A stretch of DNA of 64,000 nucleotides from Halicephalobus mephisto (Eukaryota > Nematoda > Chromadorea > Rhabditida > Panagrolaimidae), in the NCBI GenBank assembly GCA_009193035.1, contig SWDT01000073.1, positions 62,001-126,000 on the forward strand, written 5' to 3'. Position numbers and translations under genes: made by a program. Under the pieces are notes generated by a model. It saw only the letters and a program-made list of their open reading frames with translations, searched no databases and was not told the origin of the DNA. Of this stretch, positions 10,711 through 19,950 are shown one piece after another; position 1 is the first letter of the stretch, and every line of letters begins with the position of its first letter.

Positions 10711-10884
10711 TTATAAGCTCTCAATCAAGAAAGCATTCCAAAATTTAGGTTGTTCTCGCCACAAGATATTCAAGAGCGGAATCCAATGTTTACCTCAAAC
10801 TTGGGTAATTAAACCGAAGAGAATGTCTCTCGCTCTCTTTTTCAATAACAGCACTCTTTCTTCGTCTCTGAGATCTGGTCAACC
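10711..10884. repeat. left arm of a 174-bp inverted repeat carrying an SL1 RNA gene
   Basis: This arm matches 12315-12488 in reverse complement almost perfectly; the only differences I see are two 2-nt indels. It contains a whole SL1 RNA gene plus about 69 bases of upstream sequence, so the promoter element is duplicated too. Similarity fades gradually inside (GAGAG/GCAGG-rich sequence) and stops sharply at the outer end (TTATAAGC). Confidence 0.9.
10717..10815 (-). ncRNA. sls-1: SL1 spliced-leader RNA gene, copy 1
   Basis: SL1 RNA donates its 22-nt leader to the 5' end of many nematode mRNAs by trans-splicing. On the minus strand the gene begins at 10815 with GGTTTAATTACCCAAG and the 22-nt leader ends in GTTTGAG at 10794. 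The splice donor GT follows at 10793-10792. Downstream come an Sm-type site (AATTTTGG near 10738-10745) and a final hairpin (GCTTTC...GAGAGC), giving about 99 nt. The leader is identical to the C. elegans SL1 leader as I know it; the rest of the RNA differs. No 5S rRNA gene lies beside it, unlike the C. elegans 5S/SL1 repeat. Confidence 0.93.
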
Positions 10885-11280
10885 AGGACATGTGAGAGAG
10901 ACAGTCCGCGATAAAGAGAGAGTGAGCAGGCGTGCAGAAAAAGACGTTCAACCAGTTGCTCTTTGGAAAGGGAATTTGAAGCAACTGAAGATTTCAAGGT
11001 TATTGTTCTCAGTTCAACAAACTTAATAAAGTCAACTCTCGATCTAATCAATTCCCAATTCAGGTGACTCCCAATCCAACTACCTCCTAATGATCCAAGA
11101 ATTGAACTTCCAAATCTTGCATCTTTTTTAAATAAAATTTTACATATTTGTAATTTATAAATAAAGTTTTCGGTGGAATTCTGAGTAAACATCAGAATAT
11201 TGATATCAAAAGGAACACAATGACATTTTTATGCCTACATTTTAATTAGAACAATCAGCTTCTCCAGTTATCAGTCCGGT

Positions 11281-11611
11281 TCTTGCCTAAATGTTAAAGG
11301 TCAAAACTTTCCCGTAATCAAGCATGTGGTTTGTAAACCGCCAGAAGGGATTGGGGGATTGCGCCGAGTGGCCAGCGTAGATGTTTAGCATCTCGTCCTA
11401 GTCCCTAAGGGCTATTACCTGCGCAACCAGGTCGTGGACTGCACCATAGTGGTGAACCTTTCCTTCTTTATGAAGTACCCATTGCCTACCGTAGTATTTG
11501 GTAACGCCGAGGTTGGGCAAGCACGGGGTGTCCACGGCTTGAAACCGCAACTTCCCGAATGACCAGTGGCGCTCATTACCACTGAGCCAGCTGCGCTCTT
11601 GCCTAAATGTT
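11281..11611 (-). mobile_element. SINE-like, tRNA-derived element with 15-bp target-site duplications
   Basis: The 15-mer TCTTGCCTAAATGTT occurs at 11281-11295 and again at 11597-11611, flanking about 301 bases of higher-GC sequence. On the minus strand, next to the right copy, there is a good pol III A box (TGGCTCAGTGGTAATGAGC, 11571-11589) and 25 bases further a B-box-like GGTTTCAAGCC (11536-11546). The arrangement fits a tRNA-derived SINE inserted with a target-site duplication. The acceptor-stem halves do not pair, so it is not a functional tRNA. No A-rich tail is evident, which is the weak point. It sits inside the SL1 foldback block. Confidence 0.6.
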
Positions 11612-11713
11612 GATTCATGATAAGTTCCATAATTTTGAAAAAAAAGTTCAAAGATTTCCATAATCAATCATAGGCATATAAGACCATAGAAATGAAAAAA
11701 TACACTTATTAAA

Positions 11714-12112
11714 ATGTTCTTCAAGCTTCCTACAAATGCGGACGTTGACATGGCGGTTATCAATGGGACTCGACTAGGGTGCAGGACTCTCCACATCCTG
11801 CTCGGTCATTATAAGGAGTTCCAGCCGTATGTTCCCGGACTCACGTTCCCATTCTTGACAGGAGAAGAACGCCAAATGATGGACAATTGTGCTGCTGATA
11901 AGCCTACCTCGACTCGCAGAGCAGCGGAGAGGAACTTCGAGCGGATCGGTCATCGTCACCAGAGCGAGTTCGAGGTGCGTGAAAACCTCTGGATTGACTG
12001 GCTCAGAAATGAACTGCCAAACATGCACTATCTGTCCTCTTCGTCCGGAGATCCACATGCCCATAATTTTCTGTTAAAAAGATGGAAAAATCCTTCGAAT
12101 TGTGCTATATAA
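11714..12112 (+). CDS. hypothetical ORF between the two SL1 genes
   Basis: An ATG at 11714 opens 132 codons ending in TAA. The central 110 codons have a GC-rich, coding-like composition unlike the flanks, and the product has a mixed, protein-like composition (for example GHYKEFQPYVPGLTFPFL and ENLWIDWLRNELPNMHY). I recognise no family. It could be a small gene, one exon of a larger gene, or a captured gene fragment carried in with the SL1 block. The last 20 codons look less coding. The start choice is only the first ATG. Confidence 0.35.
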   Translation: MFFKLPTNADVDMAVINGTRLGCRTLHILLGHYKEFQPYVPGLTFPFLTGEERQMMDNCAADKPTSTRRAAERNFERIGHRHQSEFEVRENLWIDWLRNELPNMHYLSSSSGDPHAHNFLLKRWKNPSNCAI

Positions 12113-12314
12113 GGAGAAAGATTCCCGTGATTCATATACGTACAGGGAAATCGTCACTGCTTATATTTTGAACAGTGCAAAACGTGCAAAAATCATTAGC
12201 ACGAATGCACCTTTCAGCATTTGGAACAAGCAAGAAAACAACCAGCACACACGCTGCTCTTCCCCACACCTGCCCGCTCTCTCTCTTTTCTATGTTCTCA
12301 ATTGCGCATTTCCC

Positions 12315-12488
12315 GGTTGACCAGATCTCAGAGACGAAGAAAGAGTGCTGTTATTGAAAAAGAGAGCGAGAGACATTCTCTTCGGTTTAATTACCCAAGT
12401 TTGAGGTAAACATTGGATTCCGCTCTTGAATATCTTGTGGCGAGAACAACCTAAATTTTGGAATGCTTTCTTGATTGAGAGCTTATAA
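12315..12488. repeat. right arm of the SL1-bearing inverted repeat
   Basis: This is the reverse complement of 10711-10884, with a 2-nt CG insertion near 12420 and a 2-nt CT deletion near 12360 relative to the left arm. The pair would form a foldback around a 1.43-kb centre. Such low divergence implies recent duplication or continuing gene conversion. Confidence 0.9.
12382..12482 (+). ncRNA. sls-1: SL1 spliced-leader RNA gene, copy 2
   Basis: This is the mirror copy of the gene at 10717-10815. The leader begins at 12382, ends at 12403 (GTTTGAG), and the donor GTAAAC follows. The body includes a second stem region, the Sm site (AAATTTTGG, about 12453-12461) and the 3' hairpin GCTTTC-TTGATT-GAGAGC. 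It differs from copy 1 by one CG dinucleotide in the body. The two genes point away from each other, with their upstream promoter regions facing the centre. About 67 bases of 5' flank are conserved between copies and presumably contain the PSE. Confidence 0.93.
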
Positions 12489-12602
12489 TTCTTTTTTTAT
12501 GTTGAGTAATTTGGTTTAGTTCTGTGTAATTGTCAGTGAATAAAAGTTTGGATTTTTGAGATTTACTTTAATGTTCGTCCATTAAACTTCAAACAATAAA
12601 CG

Positions 12603-13884
12603 TTATGAAATTTGTCTCGGCCGAAGATAGGTTTCGTATTGCTTTTCCAAGTCCTCGTTGTAGAAGGTCAAGTGAGCGATGTCTCTGTTGATGTTCACGT
12701 TAATGAATCCTCCATGATTGAACCACCCAAAGACATCGAACGGGATTCCCCAAGTGGGGTACCTGAAGAGCAGGGAATCCGGCGGAAGGTCGTCCTGATG
12801 TCTGTCGCTGGGATCTCCTCTGGATCCGGCTCCGGAAACAACGTAGTCCATTGTCGAGCCTTGCTTACTGACCCTGATATGCTGGAGATTATGGTCGTGT
12901 CCAGAGAAATAAGCCGTAACTCCATGTCTCCTGAGCATTGGGTCGAGTTTTTCAAGAAGACACTGACTTCCTCCATGGGAGGACGAGGAGTAAATAGGGT
13001 AATGTCCTCCAACGAAAATATAATCTGCTCTGAATGGATTTTTGAGTAAAATTTACATCTCAAAGAACCTACCTGACATGTTTGTTCAATTCGCTTTCGA
13101 TCCACCGAAATTGCTCCTCTGCCTCCACAGGATCGGCGGGGGTTTCTGCTTCATTAGGATCACTGAAGATCCATTCTATCAACTTCTGAGTAAAAGCATC
13201 CACGTTGTTTCCACAAAGCCTAATCGTGTCGAGTAAAACAAAAACCACACGGACTTCTGGATCGCCAAAAGTGTAAGTCAAAGTATAGTAGTAATTCGGA
13301 AAAGTCCACTTGGTACTGTAGTTAGTGTAGTCTATCTGAGCCTTGACGCTCCCTAAATGGTCGTGGTTCCCGGCAATCATGTACCAAGGAAGGCCCAAGT
13401 TCGAATACGGAATTTCAAAAGTCTCCTAAAAGTTAATTTTTTAGACCTAGAGTACTGTAGAATTTACTAAGTTAAAATAAAAATTTCTAAATTTCTCAAA
13501 ATTCAATTAAAAACTAAAAATTTAGAAATATTCGTTTTTAATTTTTCAAATATTATATATTTAGTCACGTTAGGGATACTGTACCTGAAATCGAGGATCA
13601 TCGACACCACCAACCCCGTCGAAATAAAAATTGTCTCCCAAATTAACGACAAAACTCGATTGTTCCGTGTTCCATATCTTCGTCATGGATTCAGCGGCAT
13701 TTATCTGATGTCTCGTCGTTTTCGAGTTTGGATTTCCTCCCGTGTCTCCAATCACCATGAAATTCAAAAAATCGGAATTTATCCTACATCCTTCTCGAGT
13801 ACAAGCAAGTCTAGCTGCCAAATCGACGGATTCAGAAACTTCGATAAAAAACAATAAAAAAATTGATAAATTACGAAATATCAT
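12603..13884 (-). CDS. ACP5-like: tartrate-resistant (purple) acid phosphatase type 5-like, copy B
   Basis: This is a tandem paralog of the gene at 9189-10408. Exons 13884-13585, 13425-13073 and 13029-12603 give 359 residues. The N-terminal signal peptide reads MIFRNLSIFLLFFIEVSES. Metal-ligand blocks are GDTGG, GDNFYFDGV, GNHDHLG, GGHYPIYS and SGHDHNLQ, so it should be catalytically competent and secreted. It has fewer introns than copy A around the signal peptide and has one (13426-13584) where copy A has none. The C-terminus (YETYLRPRQIS) aligns with copy A. An upstream in-frame stretch to 13953 lacks an ATG closer to the signal peptide and is treated as leader. Confidence 0.95.
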
Positions 13885-13989
13885 GATAATTTTTGAACAA
13901 GTTTGTAAAAATAAAAAAATAAAATCTGTTTCTTGTACTAAGCCGAAAAACAAAGAATCAAAAAATAAAAGTTTTTTGACGAAATTTGT

Positions 13990-14168
13990 GGTTTGAATTC
14001 GTCATTGAAAAAAACAAAAATGTCGATGACTGTTCCCTTGTTAAAATTTGAATCACATTTTTTGCATAATAAAAATAAAAAATTAAAAATTAAAATAAAA
14101 AATAAAAACAAAAAATTAAAATTAAAATTAAAAATTAAAATAAAAACAAAAAATAAATTTCACTAATA
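13990..14168. repeat. A/T low-complexity stretch
   Basis: Positions 14050-14160 are runs of AAAATTAAAATAAAAA-type sequence between the divergent phosphatase B and kringle genes. No gene is seen in it. It probably lies in the promoter interval of both. Confidence 0.6.
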
Positions 14169-15264
14169 ATGGTTATTTTTCTAAAATTATTTTTATTTTT
14201 TTCCTTCTTAGAAGTGACTTCTGGAGCTTATTACGGTGGACTCTATTATGAACCGAAAGATGCCATGTGTAACTGTTTTAGATTTATTTATCAACATGTA
14301 ATTAATGACTTCAGATGCCGAATGTATTGTTGGTTTTTCTTATGTGTATTTCGGAAACAAATCTATGGACAAAAACGGAAAAAAATGCGAAAAGTGGAAA
14401 ACTGCCACAAAGTACCACGATGATCTCTTCAAAAACTACAGTCAATAGTGGGTTTCTTTTTCTTTTTTTCTTTCTCTCTTTATTTTTCTCTTCCTTTTTT
14501 TCTCTTTCTCTTTTTCTTTCTCTCTTTCTCTCTCTCTTTTTTCTCTTTCTCTCTTTATTTTTCTTTTTCTCTTTTTATTTTTAGTTTCTTTCCGGAGGAA
14601 TATGCTGACCATAATTACTGTCGGAACATCATTCTGAATCTTTACGAAAGAGATGGAAAATTCAACAATGCATCGGCTCATCACTATGTCCAGTCAAATG
14701 GATGGATGGAAGGTCCGTGGTGTTATGTGAAGCCCGCGGAATCAGAAGCTAGAGAAGCCCTTTGGGGAAAGAGAATTTCAAACTACGTGACTTCTCCGTG
14801 TTTTATCAAATGCGACACCAAAGGCCTAGAAGTAGAAACGAGTAAGTGCAATTTCGGTTAAAATTAGACTATTGAGTTTTAATCCAAATTAACTTATTTA
14901 CCTTCCAGCAATGGAACAACCCACAGAGAAACCTAAAAAGTACCAACTTTACAACGAGGAGATCTTCGACAGAATCGGCGACGTCTTGTTTAGTTCCTTC
15001 GACCATGGAGACAGCAATTACTACCATAAAGTAAGGAATTCCAACTTATTATTGAAACCTGATATATTGATTTTCTTCCTTGAGATCATTTGATATATGA
15101 ATCTTAATTTTCAGAGAGCTTCTGATGACATATTATCTGCAAGATTCAAGAGAAGCAGAGAAAAATTCTTCTATATCGGAATGTCGTTTATGATCATCTG
15201 CATTACTTTCGTAATTGGCAACCACTTCAGAAAAGAACGTAAAGCAAAGAATTCAGAAGACTGA
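14169..15264 (+). CDS. kringle-domain single-pass membrane protein
   Basis: Exons 14169-14268, 14315-14447, 14585-14841, 14909-15030 and 15115-15264 join in phase to 253 residues. A signal peptide (MVIFLKLFLFFSFLEVTSG) is followed by one kringle-type module at about residues 32-125. This module has YFGNKSMDKNGKKCEKWKT, the hallmark NYCRN and GPWCY, and a closing CFIKC. The kringle is stretched between NYCRN and PWCY compared with the standard fold. A stalk follows, then one transmembrane helix (FFYIGMSFMIICITFVIG) and a short basic tail. Kringles bind proteins or lipids outside the cell; the partner is unknown. Intron 3 is an almost pure polypyrimidine tract. I do not recognise an exact ortholog. 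Confidence 0.85.
14449..14580 (+). repeat. polypyrimidine (CT)n/Tn tract in the kringle-gene intron
   Basis: On the + strand nearly every base of intron 3 is T or C (TTTCTTTTT / CTCTCTCT units). It is a simple repeat and might adopt H-DNA; its ORFs on both strands are artefacts of composition. Confidence 0.9.
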
Positions 15265-15354
15265 AGGAATAAGAAGGATGAATCAACCACTGTCAACATG
15301 AAAAACGTTCGTAGATGAATAAAAAAGAAGAATCAAGTTATTATTCCAGCGTCA

Positions 15355-15600
15355 ATGAAAATCGAGAAATTTGATTCAAGTAATACAAATAAAAATAATG
15401 CACTTACTAATCCAGCTCTAGCAATTGTCAAAAACAAACTTGCTTCAACAACGGAAATAAATAAACCCAAGAAAACTCCAATTGATTCCCTCAAAAATCC
15501 AATTTTGAAAAAACCGAAAAACCACCATAAATTTCAAAACTTTCTCAGCAGAAAATTCAATTCATCACTTCTGAAGAATGTTATAAAAAATAACATGTAA
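15355..15600 (+). CDS. possible small lysine-rich ORF after the kringle gene
   Basis: An 81-codon ORF starts at an ATG five bases after a good acceptor (TTATTCCAG, ending 15349) and an AATAAA about 30 bases earlier. That placement would suit a trans-spliced downstream cistron or an alternative last exon of the kringle gene. The product is Lys/Asn/Ser-rich with no known domain. Codon use is only mildly coding-like and no homolog comes to mind, so it could be chance. Confidence 0.3.
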   Translation: MKIEKFDSSNTNKNNALTNPALAIVKNKLASTTEINKPKKTPIDSLKNPILKKPKNHHKFQNFLSRKFNSSLLKNVIKNNM

Positions 15601-15763
15601 TTACCAAATGAAAGTGATTGATATCTCTGAAAACAGTGAAAACAAGGACCAGTGTTTGTCCGGTCCATTTTGAGCGCGCACGTTCCTTTTGCCTTCTTCT
15701 CGATCAGCTTTCAGCGCCTTTCCATTTTTATTAGCCAGTTTGTTGAATTCCCTTATTACTCAA

Positions 15764-16623
15764 ATGAAGAACTGTGTAAATTGTCGAAGAACATTAGAAA
15801 ACGAATCTATTATCCAATGTGAAAAATGCAAAAGTAACGAACAAAAGTACGGAAAGGTAAGTTTCGATTTCGAAATCCAGTCCTTGTTATTTACGTTTAC
15901 ATTCTTAATTTCGGTAATTTTCATATATCAAAACCAAATTTCAGCCAAGTTGCTGCAAGTACTGCCAATTACCCGCTGCTTTTGTCGACAGATTATGTGT
16001 TCACTGCAGTTACTCCAGAAGGAAGCTAGGATCTCCGGTGCCTTGTTCCAAATGTGCCCTTCGATGTGCCTTTGCCAAAGATGAGGTTGGTGAAGGCTTC
16101 TGATTCCCTTATAACCTAGAATTTCCAGAAAAGAGCCAAGACAGCCTTATGCAGAATGTGCTCCATGAACATGGCTCCGGAAGAAAAGCTCAAACACAAA
16201 AGAGCCACCAAGTCTAGTTCCAGTAAAAACGACCATTCCTCGGCGAAGAAATTCAAATCCTTGTCATCTTCGATTAAGGATTCGAAGCACACAAGCACTT
16301 CAGCAGGACCAGACCATCTCGCCCAGATCCAGCAACTCAGAGATCAGATTGTGGAACTGAAATCCACGATAATGCAGAAAGACCACAAAATCATGGAGAA
16401 GGATAAGACGGTGAGCTCCCACAACCCCTGCCTGTTCCCTTTCATCTTCAATTTTCAGATTGGAACTCTGCGAACAGAACTACTGGTCAAAGAGAAGGAG
16501 CATCTTCAGTCCCTCCAGTTAATCAATAAACGAAACGAATCCACAGTAAATGCTCTCAAAGAGCAAGTCCGAGACCTTACCAAACAACTTGACAACTCAA
16601 ATCAAAGGGCCAGATTACGTTAA
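15764..16623 (+). CDS. FAM76: FAM76-family protein
   Basis: FAM76 proteins are nuclear-speckle-associated, of poorly known function. Exons 15764-15856, 15945-16085, 16129-16410 and 16459-16623 join in phase 0 to 226 residues. The N-terminal 95 residues are built of CxxC pairs (NCVNC, CEKC, CKYC, CVHC, CSKC, CRMC) in the order typical of FAM76, with the conserved core pattern C-x2-C-x-A-AFV...C-x2-C. A Ser/Lys-rich linker (about 105-135) leads to a C-terminal coiled coil (about 140-222) with heptad Leu/Ile. The first Cys motif of vertebrate FAM76 is shortened. The in-frame open stretch upstream of 15764 has no ATG and is taken as leader. Confidence 0.88.
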
Positions 16624-16705
16624 GTGCCAATTTTGGAGAGCCTACCTCTGGCAATAAAATTATAACAATTTTATTGTAACCAAACAACAAAGCCAAAAAC
16701 AGTGC

Positions 16706-17193
16706 TTACGATTCGTTGTCGCTGGCTTCTTCCTCATCCTGGTTGATCTGGAAGTAACGGAGTTCATAGGTGTCCTTGGAGGAAGCAACAACACGAAGCC
16801 AATCACGAAGCGAGTTCTTCAAGTACTTCTTGGTGAGGTACTTGAGGTAACGCTTGGAGAAAGGAGTCTCGGAGGTGACAGTGATTCTGGTCTTAGTAGA
16901 TTCGACCTTGATGCCTCCGGCATTCAAGTTACCAGTGCGGTTGTTGTACTTGACGCGTTCCAACAGGAACTTTTCCTGAAAAGCGATGGGTCTTAATAGG
17001 GAAGACAACCCTACGCCCAGCGCAGAGGAAAGACAAAACTTACAAAGTTGGCAGGCTTGAGGATTCCATCTTCGACGGGGTTTTTGCATTCAACATGGAA
17101 CACAAATCCGTGCTTCTTGGCCTTCTTCTGGACCTTGGATCCACGCTGCGGGGTCTTCTTGGGGATTTTCTGTCCTTTCTTCTGGGCAGCCAT
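16706..17193 (-). CDS. rpl-22: 60S ribosomal protein L22 / eL22
   Basis: Component of the cytosolic large ribosomal subunit. Exons 17193-17044 and 16975-16706 give 139 residues, slightly longer than the usual 128-130 because of the N-terminal extension. The basic N-terminus ([20 protein letters not shown]) is followed by the conserved core, including [28 protein letters not shown] and [20 protein letters not shown], and an acidic tail ([10 protein letters not shown]). The single intron is 68 nt. It is divergent from IFT70/dyf-1, whose ATG is 388 bases away, so the two share a promoter interval. Confidence 0.97.
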
Positions 17194-17516
17194 GTCGAGA
17201 GTTGTTACCTAAAACATGGAATATAAAAAACCTGAAAAACCACGATCAAAAAGGAAGAAAATACAGAGGAGAGGAAAAATGAAACGAAACAGGAATGAGA
17301 ACGAACAGCGAGTGAAAAACGACAGTATGCCTGCTTTCGTTGCGGGAGCGCGCACTTAGGAGGAATGAATGTCAGTTGTTACGGGGAAAATGGTTGAGAT
17401 TCCCGATCAAAGTGATTTTATTCATTTTTAGTTTTTTGATTTTCTAAAATTTAAAAATGATATTTACAATCTTAAAGTAGAAAAAATAAAATCAAGGCAA
17501 TATTGTGGAACATGTT

Positions 17517-17530
17517 GTTTCCATGGAAAC
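17517..17530 (+). promoter_or_regulatory. X-box (RFX/DAF-19-type site) upstream of IFT70
   Basis: GTTTCCATGGAAAC is a perfect palindromic match to the X-box consensus bound by RFX factors (DAF-19 in worms). It sits 52 bases before the IFT70 start codon, within the distance range typical of ciliary X-boxes in C. elegans. Because IFT70 is a ciliary gene, the match is unlikely to be chance. Confidence 0.85.
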
Positions 17531-17581
17531 AGGTGAAAAGCAAATTTTCAAAGGCATTTCTGTTTTAAAAAATTTCGGAAG

Positions 17582-19616
17582 ATGTCGTTTATCCCGATCA
17601 AAGACGGCGATTTCACCAGTACTATTTACGGAATGGTTTGTTTTTGGATTATATATGATTATGAGTGTGATTTCCAGATAAAAGATCATCGGTACTCAGA
17701 AGTCATGAGGATTCTTCAGTATGAACTTCAACGAACGCCCAACAGTCGAGCGGCTTTGTCCCTCCTTGGGTACTGCTACTACACAACCCAGGACTTCGCC
17801 ATGGCCGCTGAATGTTACGATAAACTCACTCAAATCTGTCCGGAACACACCGATTACAAGTTATATCACGCCCAGGCCCTCTACAACGCGTTCATGTTCC
17901 CCGAGGCAGTGGCGGTTCTCTCCACCATAGACGACCCGAAAATGGTTCATCAAGTAGTCAAACTAGATTCAGCGATAAAGTATCGTGAAGAAGACCTCAG
18001 CAACGCCCGGATTCTCGTGGACCAATACGAACCAGATGATCCAGACACAGAAGTTAATCTTGCTTGTTTGGATTACAAAGAAGGGAACTACCAGCAAGCT
18101 CTTCAAAGATTCCTCCACACCACGGACACCCACGGATATGTCGCTGACCTCTATTATGCGATTGCCCTTTGTCACTACAACATGGGGTCCTACACTCAGG
18201 CCCAAAAGTACATCGGCGAAATCATCAAAAGTGGGATTAAGGATTATCCGGAGCTCGGAGTCGGGATGGTCACCGAAGGAATGGACGTCAGATCTGTCGG
18301 TAACAGTCTGTTACTACACGAAACAGCCTTGATTGAAGCTTGTAATTTGAAATTCGCGATCGATTACAAGAACAAGGACATGGAGGCAGCCCGGGAGGCC
18401 CTCACTGACATGCCACCGAGGTCCGAGGAGGAACTGGACCCGGTGACACTGCACAATCAGGCTCTCATCAACATCGACAATAATCTCGCTGATAGCTTCG
18501 CGAAGTTACAGTATCTACTCAGTCAGAATCCTTTCCCTCCGGAGACATTCGCCAATTTACTTTTATTATACTGTAAGTACGAATACTTCGATCTCGCTGC
18601 CGACGTCCTGGCGGAAAACGCCCATCTGACTTACCGGTACTTAACCCAGTACATGTACGACTACCTCGACGCCTTGATCAGCCAGCAATCCAGCGTCGAC
18701 GAAGCTTACCAAAAATTCGACGCCATTGCCACGGACCAAACCAATGGTCTTCGGAAGGTGATGGGGAAAATTCAACAAGCTAAGGAGGAACTGAACGAAG
18801 AAGAACAGCAATCTGCCGAAGAAGAATACAGTATGCTTATGGAGCGGTTTGTTCCTGTCATCATGGCGCAAGCTAAGATAGAATGGGATAGAGGGCATTA
18901 TGATGCTCTAGAACGTCTCTGGCATCGGTGGAGTGAGTACTGTGCCAAATCGGATGTGTTCAAACTAAACGTGGCCCACACGCTTTTCATGATGGAGAAG
19001 TACAAAGACAGCGCCGGGTTCTACTCCCCTCTCGTTGCGGGAGTGGAGAACGACGGAAACAAAGATTTGCTCGACATCAGCGCCATCGCCATAGCAAACT
19101 TGTGCGTCTGCTGGGTGATGATGAACCAGAACGAGTACGCCGAGCTTCTGATGAACAAGGTAAAGCTCGCAGAAGAACAATCATCGGAAAAGAAGCAATT
19201 CCACACTTGCATCATCCATCTCGTGATCGGGACTCTTTATTGCTCGAAAAGCAACAGCGAATTCGGGATAGCCAGGATCATCGAAGCCCTCCAGCCTGGG
19301 GAAAAGACACTAGGAATCGACACTTGGTACTACACCAAAAGATGCATCTTATCCGTCCTTGAATCCATGGCCAAACAGTTGACAGTCATGAGAGATGATG
19401 TCCTGATGACTCTTATCCATACACTCGAAAATTGCGAAAGTAAGGAAATTTAAGGTGAATCAGTCCGTAAAACAGCAACTTTCAGTTCACGGCAAGGAGA
19501 TCTCGACCCAAGCAGACGGCCCACTCGTCTCCGATCAAATCACCGACGCCAGGAAGACGGTGGCCTACGAAGCTAGACTTTTAAGGGCTTTGGTGTTGAA
19601 GATCATGGGGTTCTAA
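17582..19616 (+). CDS. dyf-1: intraflagellar transport protein 70 (TTC30 / DYF-1)
   Basis: IFT70 is a TPR protein of the IFT-B complex that moves cargo in cilia; worm dyf-1 is needed for OSM-3 kinesin function in sensory neurons. Exons 17582-17635, 17678-19439 and 19486-19616 give 648 residues, the normal length. TPR repeats run through most of it, with conserved stretches such as SRAALSLLGYCYYTTQDF, LACLDYKEGNYQQAL and GVGMVTEGMDVRSVGNS. The C-terminus (LVLKIMGF) is family-typical. The first intron (17636-17677) is only 42 nt and stays in frame, so it is easily misread as coding. The X-box at 17517-17530 predicts ciliated-neuron expression. Confidence 0.97.
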
Positions 19617-19950
19617 TCGAAAAGTAGAAAAGACAAATCATGTAAACGAAAATAACCACAAATAATGGAAAAATAAAAATAACAATCAACTTCATAAAGT
19701 TAATATTTATACAATACAGTAACTTGAGGTGAATTTTATAAAGTCGAATTAGAATAAAAGTGAAGTAAAAGAGAGACTTCGAAAATTCTACTTTTATTCG
19801 TATTTTTTACAAAACAGAGCGAGCGAGTTTCTTTCGCGTCAGGATCCGACTCGGACAATTTGATGATTTTGTCGTTTGTTTTGCTCTACTCTGCCGTCGT
19901 CTGGATTTACATTTAGCTTAATCTTTGTTGCTTTTAGTAAAATCTGAAAG

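Noticed and set aside
11340..11610. functional tRNA, 5S rRNA or SRP RNA inside the SL1 block
   Set aside because: A and B boxes exist, but acceptor halves do not pair, and the sequence does not match 5S or the SRP core; a SINE-like element fits better.
15689..15763. 25-residue N-terminal extension of the FAM76 protein
   Set aside because: It has no ATG, and the Cys-rich family start begins at the ATG at 15764.
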